A stretch of DNA of 64,000 bases, taken from positions 1-64,000 of the forward strand of contig JAFYPL010000010.1 in assembly GCA_017547525.1 (NCBI GenBank), written 5' to 3'. The translations under genes were made by a program, and so were the position numbers. The notes under the pieces are model-generated. The model did no database searches. It saw only the letters and a list, made by a program, of their open reading frames with translations, and was not told the DNA's origin. Positions within the stretch are counted from its first letter, which is position 1, and each line of letters starts with the position of its first letter. Positions 53,966-62,235 of this stretch are shown here, piece by piece. Origin of the DNA: Oscillospiraceae bacterium (GTDB lineage Bacteria > Bacillota > Clostridia > Oscillospirales > Ruminococcaceae).

Positions 53966-54024
53966 TAAATGGTTCTTTGTAAGGTATAATTTTCTTAAGA
54001 AATACCGGGAAAAGGGGCTAAACT

Positions 54025-54453
54025 ATGGAATTTAAATGGTACAGATACGGCGAAGAAGGTATTGAAGATGCTTTTGAAATACGCAGGGAAGTTTTTTGCA
54101 GGGAAGTAGGCTTTACAGAAGACTTTGAATTTGACGAAGGTGACAAAACAAGCCACCACCTTGTATGTTACGAAGGTGGCGTACCTGTATGTACAGCACG
54201 TCTTTTACCGGAAGGCGATAACTGCCGCATAGGCAGATTGCGGCGGCCTGCTGAATGTCGTGGCAAGGGTTATGGCAAGGCAACAATGGCACGGGTAATG
54301 GAAAAGTGTGAATTGCTGGGTGCAAAAACAGCAACCCTTGGTGCCAAGTATGACAAACGTGGCTTTTACAAACCACTGGGCTTTACAGAGTTTGGCGAAA
54401 TATTTGATGAAGAGGGCATACCTCACATCATGATGAAAAAAGATTTAAAATAA
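54025..54453 (+). CDS. GNAT-family N-acetyltransferase
   Basis: 142 residues. The acetyl-CoA motif is RRPAECRGKGYGKATMARVM (Q/RxxGxG), preceded by VCTARLLPEGDNCRIGRL and followed by GFYKPLGFTEFGEIFDEEGIPHIMM, the typical ElaA/YjcF-like pattern. Substrate unknown. AAAGGGG precedes the ATG. Monocistronic. Confidence 0.88.
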   Translation: MEFKWYRYGEEGIEDAFEIRREVFCREVGFTEDFEFDEGDKTSHHLVCYEGGVPVCTARLLPEGDNCRIGRLRRPAECRGKGYGKATMARVMEKCELLGAKTATLGAKYDKRGFYKPLGFTEFGEIFDEEGIPHIMMKKDLK

Positions 54454-54461
54454 TTATCTGT

Positions 54462-54497
54462 AAAAAGTACAGTTCTTTACAGGACTGTACTTTTTAC
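54462..54497 (+). terminator. terminator of the GNAT gene
   Basis: AAAAAGTACAGT (54462-54473) pairs with ACTGTACTTTTT (54484-54495). Confidence 0.92.
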
Positions 54498-54518
54498 CAT
54501 TTATTTACAATTTTTGTA

Positions 54519-54547
54519 TTGCATTAATAGTGATGTGGTGCTATTAT
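54519..54547 (+). promoter_or_regulatory. promoter of mgtC-like gene
   Basis: TTGCAT (54519-54524), 17-base spacer, TATTAT (54542-54547). Leader of about 45 bases only. Confidence 0.6.
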
Positions 54548-54598
54548 ATATTCTCGTTTTGAGATATATTTGATTATTTACATATAAAGGAGGATACA

Positions 54599-55267
54599 AT
54601 GACATTACAGGAAATTGTTATCAGATTACTTTTTGCCACACTGGTTGGCACACTTATAGGTCTTGAAAGACAGCTTAAAGGCCACCCTATAGGTATGCGT
54701 ACAAACGTGCTGGTTTGTATTTCTTCAGCCATGGTCATGATACTCTCTCACCGCATGATGATAGATACTTACGATACATACGGTGTTCTCAATGACCCGC
54801 GTCTGGCGGCACAGGTTATTACAGGTATGGGCTTTCTGGGTGCAGGTACCATTATTCATTCCGATTCCAATGTAAAAGGACTTACTACTGCGGCCAGCCT
54901 GTGGAGTGTATCCTGCATAGGTCTGGTAATTGGTGTAGGTTATTATCAGTTGGCTGTAGTTGCTACTCTGCTGGTGCTTTTCGTGCTTATGATGATGAAC
55001 TATATTTCAAATTATCTGCAGCGTAAAGTACAGCATCGTCATATTTACCTGACACTCCAGCCTGATATGGATGTTTTTCTTGCGGCTATTTCTCATCTGC
55101 GTGACTGCGGCATAGATATAGACCGGGCAGATGCCAGAATTGATCTGACAGGAAGTGATAAGTCTGCACATATTTCTTTCTCTGTAAAAGGTATCCGTCA
55201 GGCACAGGCTGTTATCAAATCATTACAGCAGCTGGAAGGTATTTGCAGTATAAACTACAATTCATAA
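54599..55267 (+). CDS. MgtC/SapB family membrane protein
   Basis: 222 residues with four to five membrane helices in the first 150 (RLLFATLVGTLIGLERQ, GMRTNVLVCISSAMVM, ITGMGFLGAGTII, VKGLTTAASLW), the MgtC hallmarks, and a C-terminal cytoplasmic ACT-like domain. MgtC proteins affect magnesium/ATP homeostasis rather than transport magnesium. AAAGGAGGA precedes the ATG. Confidence 0.92.
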   Translation: MTLQEIVIRLLFATLVGTLIGLERQLKGHPIGMRTNVLVCISSAMVMILSHRMMIDTYDTYGVLNDPRLAAQVITGMGFLGAGTIIHSDSNVKGLTTAASLWSVSCIGLVIGVGYYQLAVVATLLVLFVLMMMNYISNYLQRKVQHRHIYLTLQPDMDVFLAAISHLRDCGIDIDRADARIDLTGSDKSAHISFSVKGIRQAQAVIKSLQQLEGICSINYNS

Positions 55268-55283
55268 TTACATAATCATATAA

Positions 55284-55311
55284 AAAAGCCACAGCATATG
55301 CTGTGGCTTTT
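55284..55311. terminator. bidirectional terminator between mgtC and ppiB
   Basis: AAAAGCCACAGCAT (55284-55297) is the perfect complement of ATGCTGTGGCTTTT (55298-55311). Confidence 0.92.
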
Positions 55312-55331
55312 ATTTTGTTGTGTTATTGATA

Positions 55332-55802
55332 TTATTCGATAACTACGGATTTCATCACTACATCCTGCAGTGGTTTGTCCCATGGGTTTGTTCTGGAAGC
55401 TGCGATTCTGTCAACAACGTCCATACCTTCTACTACTTTACCGAAAGCAGCATACTGGCCGTCCAGATGTGGTGCGTTCTGGTGCATGATGAAGAACTGG
55501 CTGCCTGCAGAGTTTGGTGCAGCTGTACGTGCCATGGAGATAACGCCTCTTTCGTGTTTCAGGTCATTTTTGAAACCGTTTGCTGCGAATTCACCTTTGA
55601 TTGTCCAGCCTGGACCGCCCATACCGTTGCCGTTTGGACAGCCGCCCTGAATCATAAAGCCACGGATTACTCTGTGGAAAATCAGGCCATTGTAGAAACC
55701 GGAGTTTACCAGTTTTTCAAAGTTTGCTACTGTTTCAGGTGCGATTTCTGGATAGAGTTCCAGTTTGATTACTTCACCTGTGTCCATTGTCATAACTACC
55801 AT
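55332..55802 (-). CDS. ppiB: peptidyl-prolyl cis-trans isomerase, cyclophilin type
   Basis: 156 residues with canonical cyclophilin sites: FHRVIRGFMIQGGCPNGNG, SAGSQFFIMHQNAPHLDGQYAAFGKV. No signal peptide, so cytoplasmic. AAAGGAG is about 11 bases before ATG 55802. It contrasts with the divergent cyclophilin at 6838. Downstream of coaX by 74 bases. Confidence 0.94.
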   Translation of the reverse strand: MVVMTMDTGEVIKLELYPEIAPETVANFEKLVNSGFYNGLIFHRVIRGFMIQGGCPNGNGMGGPGWTIKGEFAANGFKNDLKHERGVISMARTAAPNSAGSQFFIMHQNAPHLDGQYAAFGKVVEGMDVVDRIAASRTNPWDKPLQDVVMKSVVIE

Positions 55803-55876
55803 AATATATTTCTCCTTTGGTTATTTGTCAGTTGTATTGGTAATAATACCATAAAATTACGTATAAAGCAAAGAAT

Positions 55877-56644
55877 TTATCCTCTGGCGCGTTTGTAATA
55901 CATATACAGGCCTTCCAGCAGGAGGTTATCGTTTACTACACAGTTACATTCGCACAGTGGCATTATCACTTTTGATATACCACCTGTAGCATAAACATGG
56001 CATTTTTCGCCGATTTCCTTTTCAAATGCCCTCACCATGCCATCCATAGCATAGGCACTGCCGTAAACAATACCGCTGGCAATACTGTCTGGCGTATTGG
56101 TGCCTATTACTTTGCCTGGTGGGGTCAGGCTTTCATCTATAGGCAGACCGGTGGATGTTTTCAGTGCACGCAGTGTAGTAATAGCACCTGTCAGAATACT
56201 TACCCCCAGAATAGCACCATCTTTATCCATGGCAGTAACTGTTGTCGCAGTACCCATATCTATAACTATGGCAGGCAGGGAATATCTTTCTTTTACTGCC
56301 ATACAGCCAGCTATAATATCCAGACCTACTTCCCGAGGATTATCGGTTTTTATTACGAGATCAGTTGTTTCGTTATTTTCAAACATTACAGGCTTGTGTG
56401 AGAAAGCTATTTCCATAGCTTCATACACGCTGGCGGTGGTGTTTGAAACCACACTGCACAGTATACTGCCTCTTACGTCTCCGGGTTTTATATCGTTCTG
56501 CTGCAGGGCTTTAAGTATGCTGCCAAGATAGGTCCAGCAACCCTGTTCTTTTTCATAAGGTATGTGAAAGTCCTTTACGTGGACATCATTTTCGAATACG
56601 CCTACATCTATGTCAGTGTTTCCTATATCAAAACAAAGTATCAT
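55877..56644 (-). CDS. coaX: type III pantothenate kinase
   Basis: 255 residues. DIGNTDIDVGVFEN (ASKHA phosphate 1), GLDIIAGCMAVKE and VIDMGTATTVTAMD are the CoaX motifs, and TGAITTLRAL is the pantothenate-site region. It phosphorylates pantothenate in coenzyme A synthesis. AGAGGTG lies before the ATG. Confidence 0.94.
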   Translation of the reverse strand: MILCFDIGNTDIDVGVFENDVHVKDFHIPYEKEQGCWTYLGSILKALQQNDIKPGDVRGSILCSVVSNTTASVYEAMEIAFSHKPVMFENNETTDLVIKTDNPREVGLDIIAGCMAVKERYSLPAIVIDMGTATTVTAMDKDGAILGVSILTGAITTLRALKTSTGLPIDESLTPPGKVIGTNTPDSIASGIVYGSAYAMDGMVRAFEKEIGEKCHVYATGGISKVIMPLCECNCVVNDNLLLEGLYMYYKRARG

Positions 56645-56760
56645 ATCAGCACCTCTTTTCTTAACTACATTGTATCATATTTTTGTAAAAATAAAAGTAT
56701 GTGATAATTTTATTTTATGCGGCATAAAAATTATTAAAGATATGCCGAAAGGGGAACAAA

Positions 56761-57258
56761 ATGTTTGTACTGACACTCAGCAGAAAAAACACCAGAAGGT
56801 TACTGGCGGGTTTTCTGGCCGTAACAGCGATTGTGGCCGCAGGTGCAGGAATAAAAAATTTCATCATGAAAGACGAGCGGACTGCACGGATTACTTCCAG
56901 CATAAAGCTGACCACCACGCAGGAGATGGCAGATTACGTACTGGCCAAAGGATACACCGTGGATATGCAGTCTGCCACTGTAAAAGAAGTGAAGATACCT
57001 AAAAAATTTGACGCAGAGTTTGAAAATTTCAATGGAAAAATAAACCGGACCGACGGATTATCCTTGGAGAAATACAAAAATGATAAAGTAAATAAATGGA
57101 CGTTTGATATAGTGGATTATGGTGTGGAAGGAAAGAGCGCATCTGCAGTGTTGCTGCTGAAAAAGGATAAATTGATAGGCGCATATCTGCTGGAAATGCC
57201 TGACGGTACGGCGTGTCCATTGGCTAAAAGTGCCGGGCAAGGAGATATTCTTCAGTAA
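56761..57258 (+). CDS. DUF4830 domain protein, membrane-anchored
   Basis: 165 residues with an N-terminal membrane segment (LLAGFLAVTAIVAAGAGI, about 14-31) after a basic start. EMADYVLAKGYTVD, EVKIPKKFDAEFENFN and GLSLEKYKNDKVNKWTF match the DUF4830 pattern of small Clostridia proteins. Function unknown. AAAGGGGA precedes the ATG. Leads into the pseudouridine synthase gene. Confidence 0.72.
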   Translation: MFVLTLSRKNTRRLLAGFLAVTAIVAAGAGIKNFIMKDERTARITSSIKLTTTQEMADYVLAKGYTVDMQSATVKEVKIPKKFDAEFENFNGKINRTDGLSLEKYKNDKVNKWTFDIVDYGVEGKSASAVLLLKKDKLIGAYLLEMPDGTACPLAKSAGQGDILQ

Positions 57259-57298
57259 AAGGTTTATTTGAAGAAATAAATATGATAAAATAAACTCA

Positions 57299-57320
57299 AT
57301 GGGGCGGCAAACCGCCCCAT
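57299..57320. other. GC-rich hairpin without T-run
   Basis: ATGGGGCGG (57299-57307) pairs with CCGCCCCAT (57312-57320). The following A-rich DNA gives no plus-strand T-run, so an intrinsic terminator is unlikely unless inefficient. Confidence 0.45.
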
Positions 57321-57345
57321 AAAATAAAATTAAAAGGATTTTTTT

Positions 57346-58068
57346 ATGCAATACAGACTGGACAGGCTGGTATGCGAGGTGACAGGTTTATCCCGTGCCG
57401 ATGCAAAAAAACTGATAACAAAGGGCCTGGTAAAAATAAACGGAGAAATAATTAAAAAAGCAGACCGGAAAGCAGAAGACACTGACGATATAGTTATAAA
57501 TGGTAAAAGTTATACACATGAAAAATACGTGTACATTATGCTGAACAAACCTGAGGGTGTTGTAAGCGCAACAGGGGATAAAAATGACGTGACAGTTATT
57601 GACTTGGTGCAGGATGATTTTCCGCGCCGTAACCTTTTTCCGGCAGGTCGTCTGGATAAAACCAGCACGGGTTTTGTACTGATTACCGATGATGGTAATT
57701 TTGCCCATGACATACTTAGTCCTAAACATCACGTACCTAAAACATACATAGTGACAGTGGACAACCCTGTTACTGACCGGGTTGTAAAAGGTTTTGAAGA
57801 AGGTGTGACCCTTGCAGATGGCACACTGCTGAAAAGTGCAACCATAACACCATATGACGATGGATACACCGCTCAGATTATATTACATCAGGGGGTATAT
57901 CATCAGATAAAACGCATGCTGGGTGTATTCGATATAGGGGTTAATACTCTGCACCGCACAGCTATAGGAGGACTGGAAATGCCTCATGACCTTGCACCGG
58001 GCGAATACGTAAAACTGACAAAAAGTCAGGTGGAAATGATTGCCGGTGACTTGTTTACAGAAAATTAA
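57346..58068 (+). CDS. RsuA/RluB-family pseudouridine synthase
   Basis: 240 residues: an N-terminal S4 domain (RLDRLVCEVTGLSRADAKKLITKGLVKINGE) and the RsuA catalytic motif GRLDKTSTGFVL with the active Asp. LHQGVYHQIKRMLGV is also typical. Closest to RsuA-like 16S enzymes, but RluB/E/F type cannot be excluded. SD (AAAGGA) is 10 bases upstream. Confidence 0.9.
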   Translation: MQYRLDRLVCEVTGLSRADAKKLITKGLVKINGEIIKKADRKAEDTDDIVINGKSYTHEKYVYIMLNKPEGVVSATGDKNDVTVIDLVQDDFPRRNLFPAGRLDKTSTGFVLITDDGNFAHDILSPKHHVPKTYIVTVDNPVTDRVVKGFEEGVTLADGTLLKSATITPYDDGYTAQIILHQGVYHQIKRMLGVFDIGVNTLHRTAIGGLEMPHDLAPGEYVKLTKSQVEMIAGDLFTEN

Positions 58069-58168
58069 AAAAAGTAACACATTTGTGATATACAATAAAC
58101 AATATCACTATTTCATGCTTTATTTTCTGTTTTGCACATAAAAAAGCACAGTTTTTTGTAAAAAAATG

Positions 58169-58197
58169 TTGCATTTTATGAATCTATTGTGTAAAAT
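58169..58197 (+). promoter_or_regulatory. promoter of the CdaR-type gene
   Basis: TTGCAT (58169-58174), 17-base spacer, TAAAAT (58192-58197). Confidence 0.65.
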
Positions 58198-58215
58198 ATA
58201 GATAATTTAATTATA

Positions 58216-58246
58216 ACTGTTGTGTAAAACAACAACAGTATATTTT
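58216..58246 (+). promoter_or_regulatory. hairpin in the CdaR-type leader
   Basis: ACTGTTGT (58216-58223) pairs with ACAACAGT (58232-58239), followed by ATATTTTT, just after the transcription start. It may be an attenuator or an operator. Confidence 0.4.
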
Positions 58247-58259
58247 TGGGGAGTCAAGT

Positions 58260-59345
58260 ATGTCAAATAGGATGTTTCAAGGCGTTATATATCAGATGAA
58301 AGATGCTATCGGCAGAATCGCCGGTGTAGCAGATGAAATGGGCGTTGTAGTAGCATGCAGCGACTTAAGTCAGATAGACAGTATCAAAGACGGTGTACAG
58401 GCAGAAAGAATGTCTAACAGCCAGTCTTTTGTACGTAACGGCTATACATATAAAGGTTTTACAAATTCAAAAAGAAACGATTTCTATGTGTTTGTTGAAG
58501 GCACAGATGAAATGGCAGACAGATTTGCAACTATGCTGTCAATCTCTCTGCAGAGTCTCAAACAGTTCCACGATGAAAAATTCGACCGTCTGAACTTTAT
58601 CAAAAATGTTGTTATGGACAACATCATGCCGGGCGATATTTATGCACGTGCCAGAGAAATGCATTTCTCCACTGATATTCCTAGAGTAGTTCTGGTTATC
58701 CGTGTAGAACAGCAGAAAGATATGTCCACATTTGATGTGGTACAGAATCTGTTCCCTGACAAACAGAAAGACTTTGTTTTCGATACCAGCGAAAATGATA
58801 CTGTTTTGATCAAAGAACTGAAAAAAGGTATCGAAACAAAAGATATAGAAAAACTGGCTGCTTCTATAGTAGATACACTGAATGTTGAATACTACATCAA
58901 AGCATCTGTAGGTATCGGCACACAGGTAACAAACATCAAAGACCTGGCGGCTTCTTTTAAAGAAGCACAGATTGCTCTGGAAGTAGGTAAAGTATTCGAT
59001 ACAGAACACACTATCGTAAACTACGAAAGTCTGGGTATCGCACGTCTGATCTATCAGCTGCCTACTACTCTGTGCGAAATGTTCCTTAAAGAAGTATTCA
59101 AACAGGGTTCTATCGACAGTCTTGATCAGGAAACACTGTTTACTATCCAGAGTTTCTTTGAAAACAACCTGAACGTAAGCGAAACCTCACGTGGACTGTT
59201 TGTACACAGAAATACTTTGGTTTACCGTCTGGAAAAAATCAGAAAAATCACAGGTCTTGATCTGAGAGAATTTGATGACGCTATTATATTCAAGGTAGCT
59301 CTGATGGTTAAAAAATACCTGCAGTCCAGTCAGGAAAGATTTTAA
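58260..59345 (+). CDS. CdaR/PucR-type transcriptional regulator
   Basis: 361 residues. The C-terminal helix-turn-helix of the PucR/CdaR type is clear: FFENNLNVSETSRGLFVHRNTLVYRLEKIRKITGLDL (about 302-338). Preceded by a GGDEF-like CdaR middle domain (VGIGTQVTNIKDLAASFKEAQIALEVG). The N-terminal third is a probable sensor domain. Such regulators respond to sugar acids or other metabolites, but the neighbours here are division genes. GGGGAG precedes the ATG. Confidence 0.87.
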   Translation: MSNRMFQGVIYQMKDAIGRIAGVADEMGVVVACSDLSQIDSIKDGVQAERMSNSQSFVRNGYTYKGFTNSKRNDFYVFVEGTDEMADRFATMLSISLQSLKQFHDEKFDRLNFIKNVVMDNIMPGDIYARAREMHFSTDIPRVVLVIRVEQQKDMSTFDVVQNLFPDKQKDFVFDTSENDTVLIKELKKGIETKDIEKLAASIVDTLNVEYYIKASVGIGTQVTNIKDLAASFKEAQIALEVGKVFDTEHTIVNYESLGIARLIYQLPTTLCEMFLKEVFKQGSIDSLDQETLFTIQSFFENNLNVSETSRGLFVHRNTLVYRLEKIRKITGLDLREFDDAIIFKVALMVKKYLQSSQERF

Positions 59346-59355
59346 TTGATTTTCG

Positions 59356-59398
59356 GCCCTTGAATGTACCTTTATGATACACAAAAGGGCGGTTTTTT
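59356..59398 (+). terminator. terminator after the CdaR-type gene
   Basis: GCCCTT (59356-59361) pairs with AAGGGC (59385-59390), with an inner TGTA/TACA pair, then GGTTTTTT. A small ACCGTT/AACGGT hairpin follows at 59399-59415. Confidence 0.75.
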
Positions 59399-59442
59399 AC
59401 CGTTAAGGCAACGGTACAACGAATAAATACTCTGAGGATTAT

Positions 59443-60129
59443 ATGATAGACTTTAAACACGTTACAAAGGTTTACGAGCCTAAAATCACAGCTCTCCGTG
59501 ATGTGTCCGTACACATCGACGAAGGTGAGTTTGTATTTGTCCTGGGTCATTCAGGTGCGGGCAAAAGTACATTTATCAAACTTATGCTGCGCGAAGAAAA
59601 AGCCACAAAAGGCGAAGTGGTTGTAAATGGTTACAACCTTTCAAAAATAAAAGAACGAGATATTCCATACATGCGTCGTACACTGGGTGTAGTTTTTCAG
59701 GATTTCCGCCTGATTCCTAATCTGACAGCCTATGAAAACATCGCCTTTGCCATGCGTGTAACAAATATAGATGAAAAAGAAATCAAACGCAGAGTTCCAT
59801 ATATACTGAATCTGGTTGGTCTGGCTGGCAAAGCCAATAAACTGCCTGCACAGTTGTCCGGTGGTGAACAGCAGCGTGTGGCGCTGGCCCGTGCTCTGGT
59901 ACACAACCCTGACCTGGTTATTGCGGACGAGCCTACAGGTAATATCGACCCGCAGTTGTCCATAGAAATTATGGAACTGCTGAAAGCCATCAACTCCACT
60001 GGTACAACAGTAGTTGTTGTAACCCACGAGCATGATCTGGCCAGACGTTATGCCAAACGTACAATTGAAATGCGCGGTGGCGTAATCGTACGTGACACAG
60101 CGGCACAGGCAAGGGAGGGTGTATTATGA
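59443..60129 (+). CDS. ftsE: cell division ATP-binding protein FtsE
   Basis: 228 residues. Walker A GHSGAGKST (about 35-43), signature LSGGEQQR, Walker B LVIADEPTGNID. FtsEX transmits ATP hydrolysis to a peptidoglycan hydrolase at the septum; the M23 gene two places downstream is the likely partner. Its stop overlaps ftsX by 4 bases. Confidence 0.95.
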   Translation: MIDFKHVTKVYEPKITALRDVSVHIDEGEFVFVLGHSGAGKSTFIKLMLREEKATKGEVVVNGYNLSKIKERDIPYMRRTLGVVFQDFRLIPNLTAYENIAFAMRVTNIDEKEIKRRVPYILNLVGLAGKANKLPAQLSGGEQQRVALARALVHNPDLVIADEPTGNIDPQLSIEIMELLKAINSTGTTVVVVTHEHDLARRYAKRTIEMRGGVIVRDTAAQAREGVL

Positions 60130-61040
60130 GATTTTCAAGTTTCAAGTACCTTCTCGGTCAGGGCTGGAACAACTTCAGCGGTAAAGGTAACCGTCTGATG
60201 AGCATGGCCTCAGTGGGCGTAGTTACATCCTGTCTTATATTGGTAGGTATCTGTGCTTCACTGGCGCTGAATGTAAACAGTTTTGTACAGTATCTGGGTG
60301 CCCAGAATGAAGTGGTAGTTTACATGGCTGACACTGCCACAGAATCTGATATCGCTGAAGCCAATGCACAGCTTACAGCAGATGAAGAAGTTTCTTCTTT
60401 CACCTATGTTTCCAAAGAACAGGCACTGGAAGAACAGATGGGCTATATGGGTCAATACGCTTCATTGCTGTCCGGTTACCGGGGTGCTAACAACCCATTG
60501 CCTGCATCTTTCAGAATTCATCTGGAAGATCTGACAAAACTGGAACCAGCTTCAATGCGATTCTCTACAATGAACGGTGTAGATTATGTTTCTACACCTA
60601 CTGAGCTGGCCAGTGTGCTTATTGCTCTTAAAAACACCACATACTATGCAGGTCTTGCAATTCTGCTGATATTGTTTATGGTAAGCATGGTAGTTATTTC
60701 CAATACAATCCGTCTTACTGTATTTGCACGCAGACGCGAAATCAGCATCATGAAATATGTTGGTGCAACAAACAGCTTTATTCAGTTTCCATTTGTTGTG
60801 GAAGGTCTGATTATCGGCACTGTGTCTGCATGTATCACATTTGCACTTCTCAGTGGTGGTTACATCTACCTTTACAACTATATTTCTACTCAGGCTTCTG
60901 GCTTCATAGCAATGCTCAGTATGTGCATGGTGCCTTATGAAAGCATGTGGCTGGTAATGCTGATAGGTTTCTTCGGCTTTGGCTGGTTTATCGGTGGCGT
61001 GGGCAGTGCCCTCTCAATGAGAAAATACCTGAAAGTATAG
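60126..61040 (+). CDS. ftsX: cell division protein FtsX
   Basis: 304 residues with four membrane segments (about 25-45, 175-195, 225-245, 275-295) and a large extracellular loop after the first. SIMKYVGATNSFIQFPFVVEG is the FtsX signature. It links FtsE to the extracellular hydrolase. The M23 gene begins 11 bases later, with AGGAGG between. Confidence 0.94.
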   Translation: MRFSSFKYLLGQGWNNFSGKGNRLMSMASVGVVTSCLILVGICASLALNVNSFVQYLGAQNEVVVYMADTATESDIAEANAQLTADEEVSSFTYVSKEQALEEQMGYMGQYASLLSGYRGANNPLPASFRIHLEDLTKLEPASMRFSTMNGVDYVSTPTELASVLIALKNTTYYAGLAILLILFMVSMVVISNTIRLTVFARRREISIMKYVGATNSFIQFPFVVEGLIIGTVSACITFALLSGGYIYLYNYISTQASGFIAMLSMCMVPYESMWLVMLIGFFGFGWFIGGVGSALSMRKYLKV

Positions 61041-61050
61041 GAGGCCTGTC

Positions 61051-62220
61051 ATGAACAAAAGAAAAATTATCACAGCCTGTCTTGCTTTTGCAATGGCGTT
61101 TATAATGGGCTTTGGCCTTATACATCCACTGGTGGCATCTGCTAACGCACAGAGTGATTTTAATGATGCACAGCAGAAACTGGATGAAATAAATAAAGAA
61201 ATCTCCAGTCTGAGAACAAAGAAAAGCAAACAGCAGGCTGAAAAGAAAAATGCACAGACACAGATAAATCTGGTAAAAACACAGATTTCTGCGCTTAACA
61301 AAGAAATAGAAGAAGCTAATGTACAGCTTGCTGAAAAACAGCGGCAGCTGGAGCAGAAAAAAGCAGATATCCTCTGGACAGATGAACTGTTCAAAGAACG
61401 TCTGAAAGCTATGTACATTATGCGTAGCGGTGGTACTCTTTCCACAGTACTGGCAGTTGATTCATTCTCTGAACTTCTGACAGCCACAGATACATTACAG
61501 CGTATTTCTGTAGCTGATACACAGTTGTTGAAATATATGGATGATGAAAAGAAAGCCATTGAAGCTGAAGAAGCTGCAATTCAGGAAGAACTGAATGCGC
61601 TGGTGGAAAAACAGGGTACACTGGAAAACAAACAGGCTGAACTGGCTGGCTATATGCAGAAGCTGGACAGCCAGCTGTCTGAAACTGCGGCTAAAGAAAA
61701 AGCTGCACAGGAAACACAGACAGAGGTTTATGCACGGTATCAGGCTGCTAAAGCAGCACTGGAAGCAGAACTTGCAAACCAGAATTCATCCGGTGATTAT
61801 GTAGGTGGCGAATGGATATGGCCTGTACCATCCAATGGTCATATTTCATCACCATTCGGCTGGCGTACATTGTATGGTGTAGCTGACAACCACATCGGTA
61901 TAGATATTTCCACAGGCAGCGGTACATGGATATACAACAAACCTATCGTTGCTTCCAACTCCGGCGTGGTAACAAAAGCTGTTTATGGAACTACCGGTTA
62001 CGGCAGATATGTTGTTATCGACCATGGCGGAAACAATCTTACTCTTTACGGCCACTGCAATTCTCTGGCTGTAAACGTGGGTGATTATGTTCAGCAGGGA
62101 CAGATTATTGCCTACGTAGGTTCTACTGGTAACTCCACAGGACCTCATCTCCATTTTGAAATCAGACTTAACGGCACACCGGTTGACCCGGCACCACTGG
62201 TAGCATCTACCAGACCATAG
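61051..62220 (+). CDS. murein hydrolase activator, M23-family with coiled coil (PcsB/EnvC type)
   Basis: 389 residues: signal peptide ending near ASANAQ (about 30), a long coiled coil (about 30-240) rich in Lys, Glu and Gln, and a C-terminal M23 domain with HIGID (H281, D285) and HLH (H366, H368), which bind zinc. The organisation is that of the FtsEX-dependent hydrolases or activators. GGAGGCC lies before the ATG. Expected to act outside the membrane at the division site. Confidence 0.93.
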   Translation: MNKRKIITACLAFAMAFIMGFGLIHPLVASANAQSDFNDAQQKLDEINKEISSLRTKKSKQQAEKKNAQTQINLVKTQISALNKEIEEANVQLAEKQRQLEQKKADILWTDELFKERLKAMYIMRSGGTLSTVLAVDSFSELLTATDTLQRISVADTQLLKYMDDEKKAIEAEEAAIQEELNALVEKQGTLENKQAELAGYMQKLDSQLSETAAKEKAAQETQTEVYARYQAAKAALEAELANQNSSGDYVGGEWIWPVPSNGHISSPFGWRTLYGVADNHIGIDISTGSGTWIYNKPIVASNSGVVTKAVYGTTGYGRYVVIDHGGNNLTLYGHCNSLAVNVGDYVQQGQIIAYVGSTGNSTGPHLHFEIRLNGTPVDPAPLVASTRP

Positions 62221-62235
62221 CCGAGAGGGAGGAAT

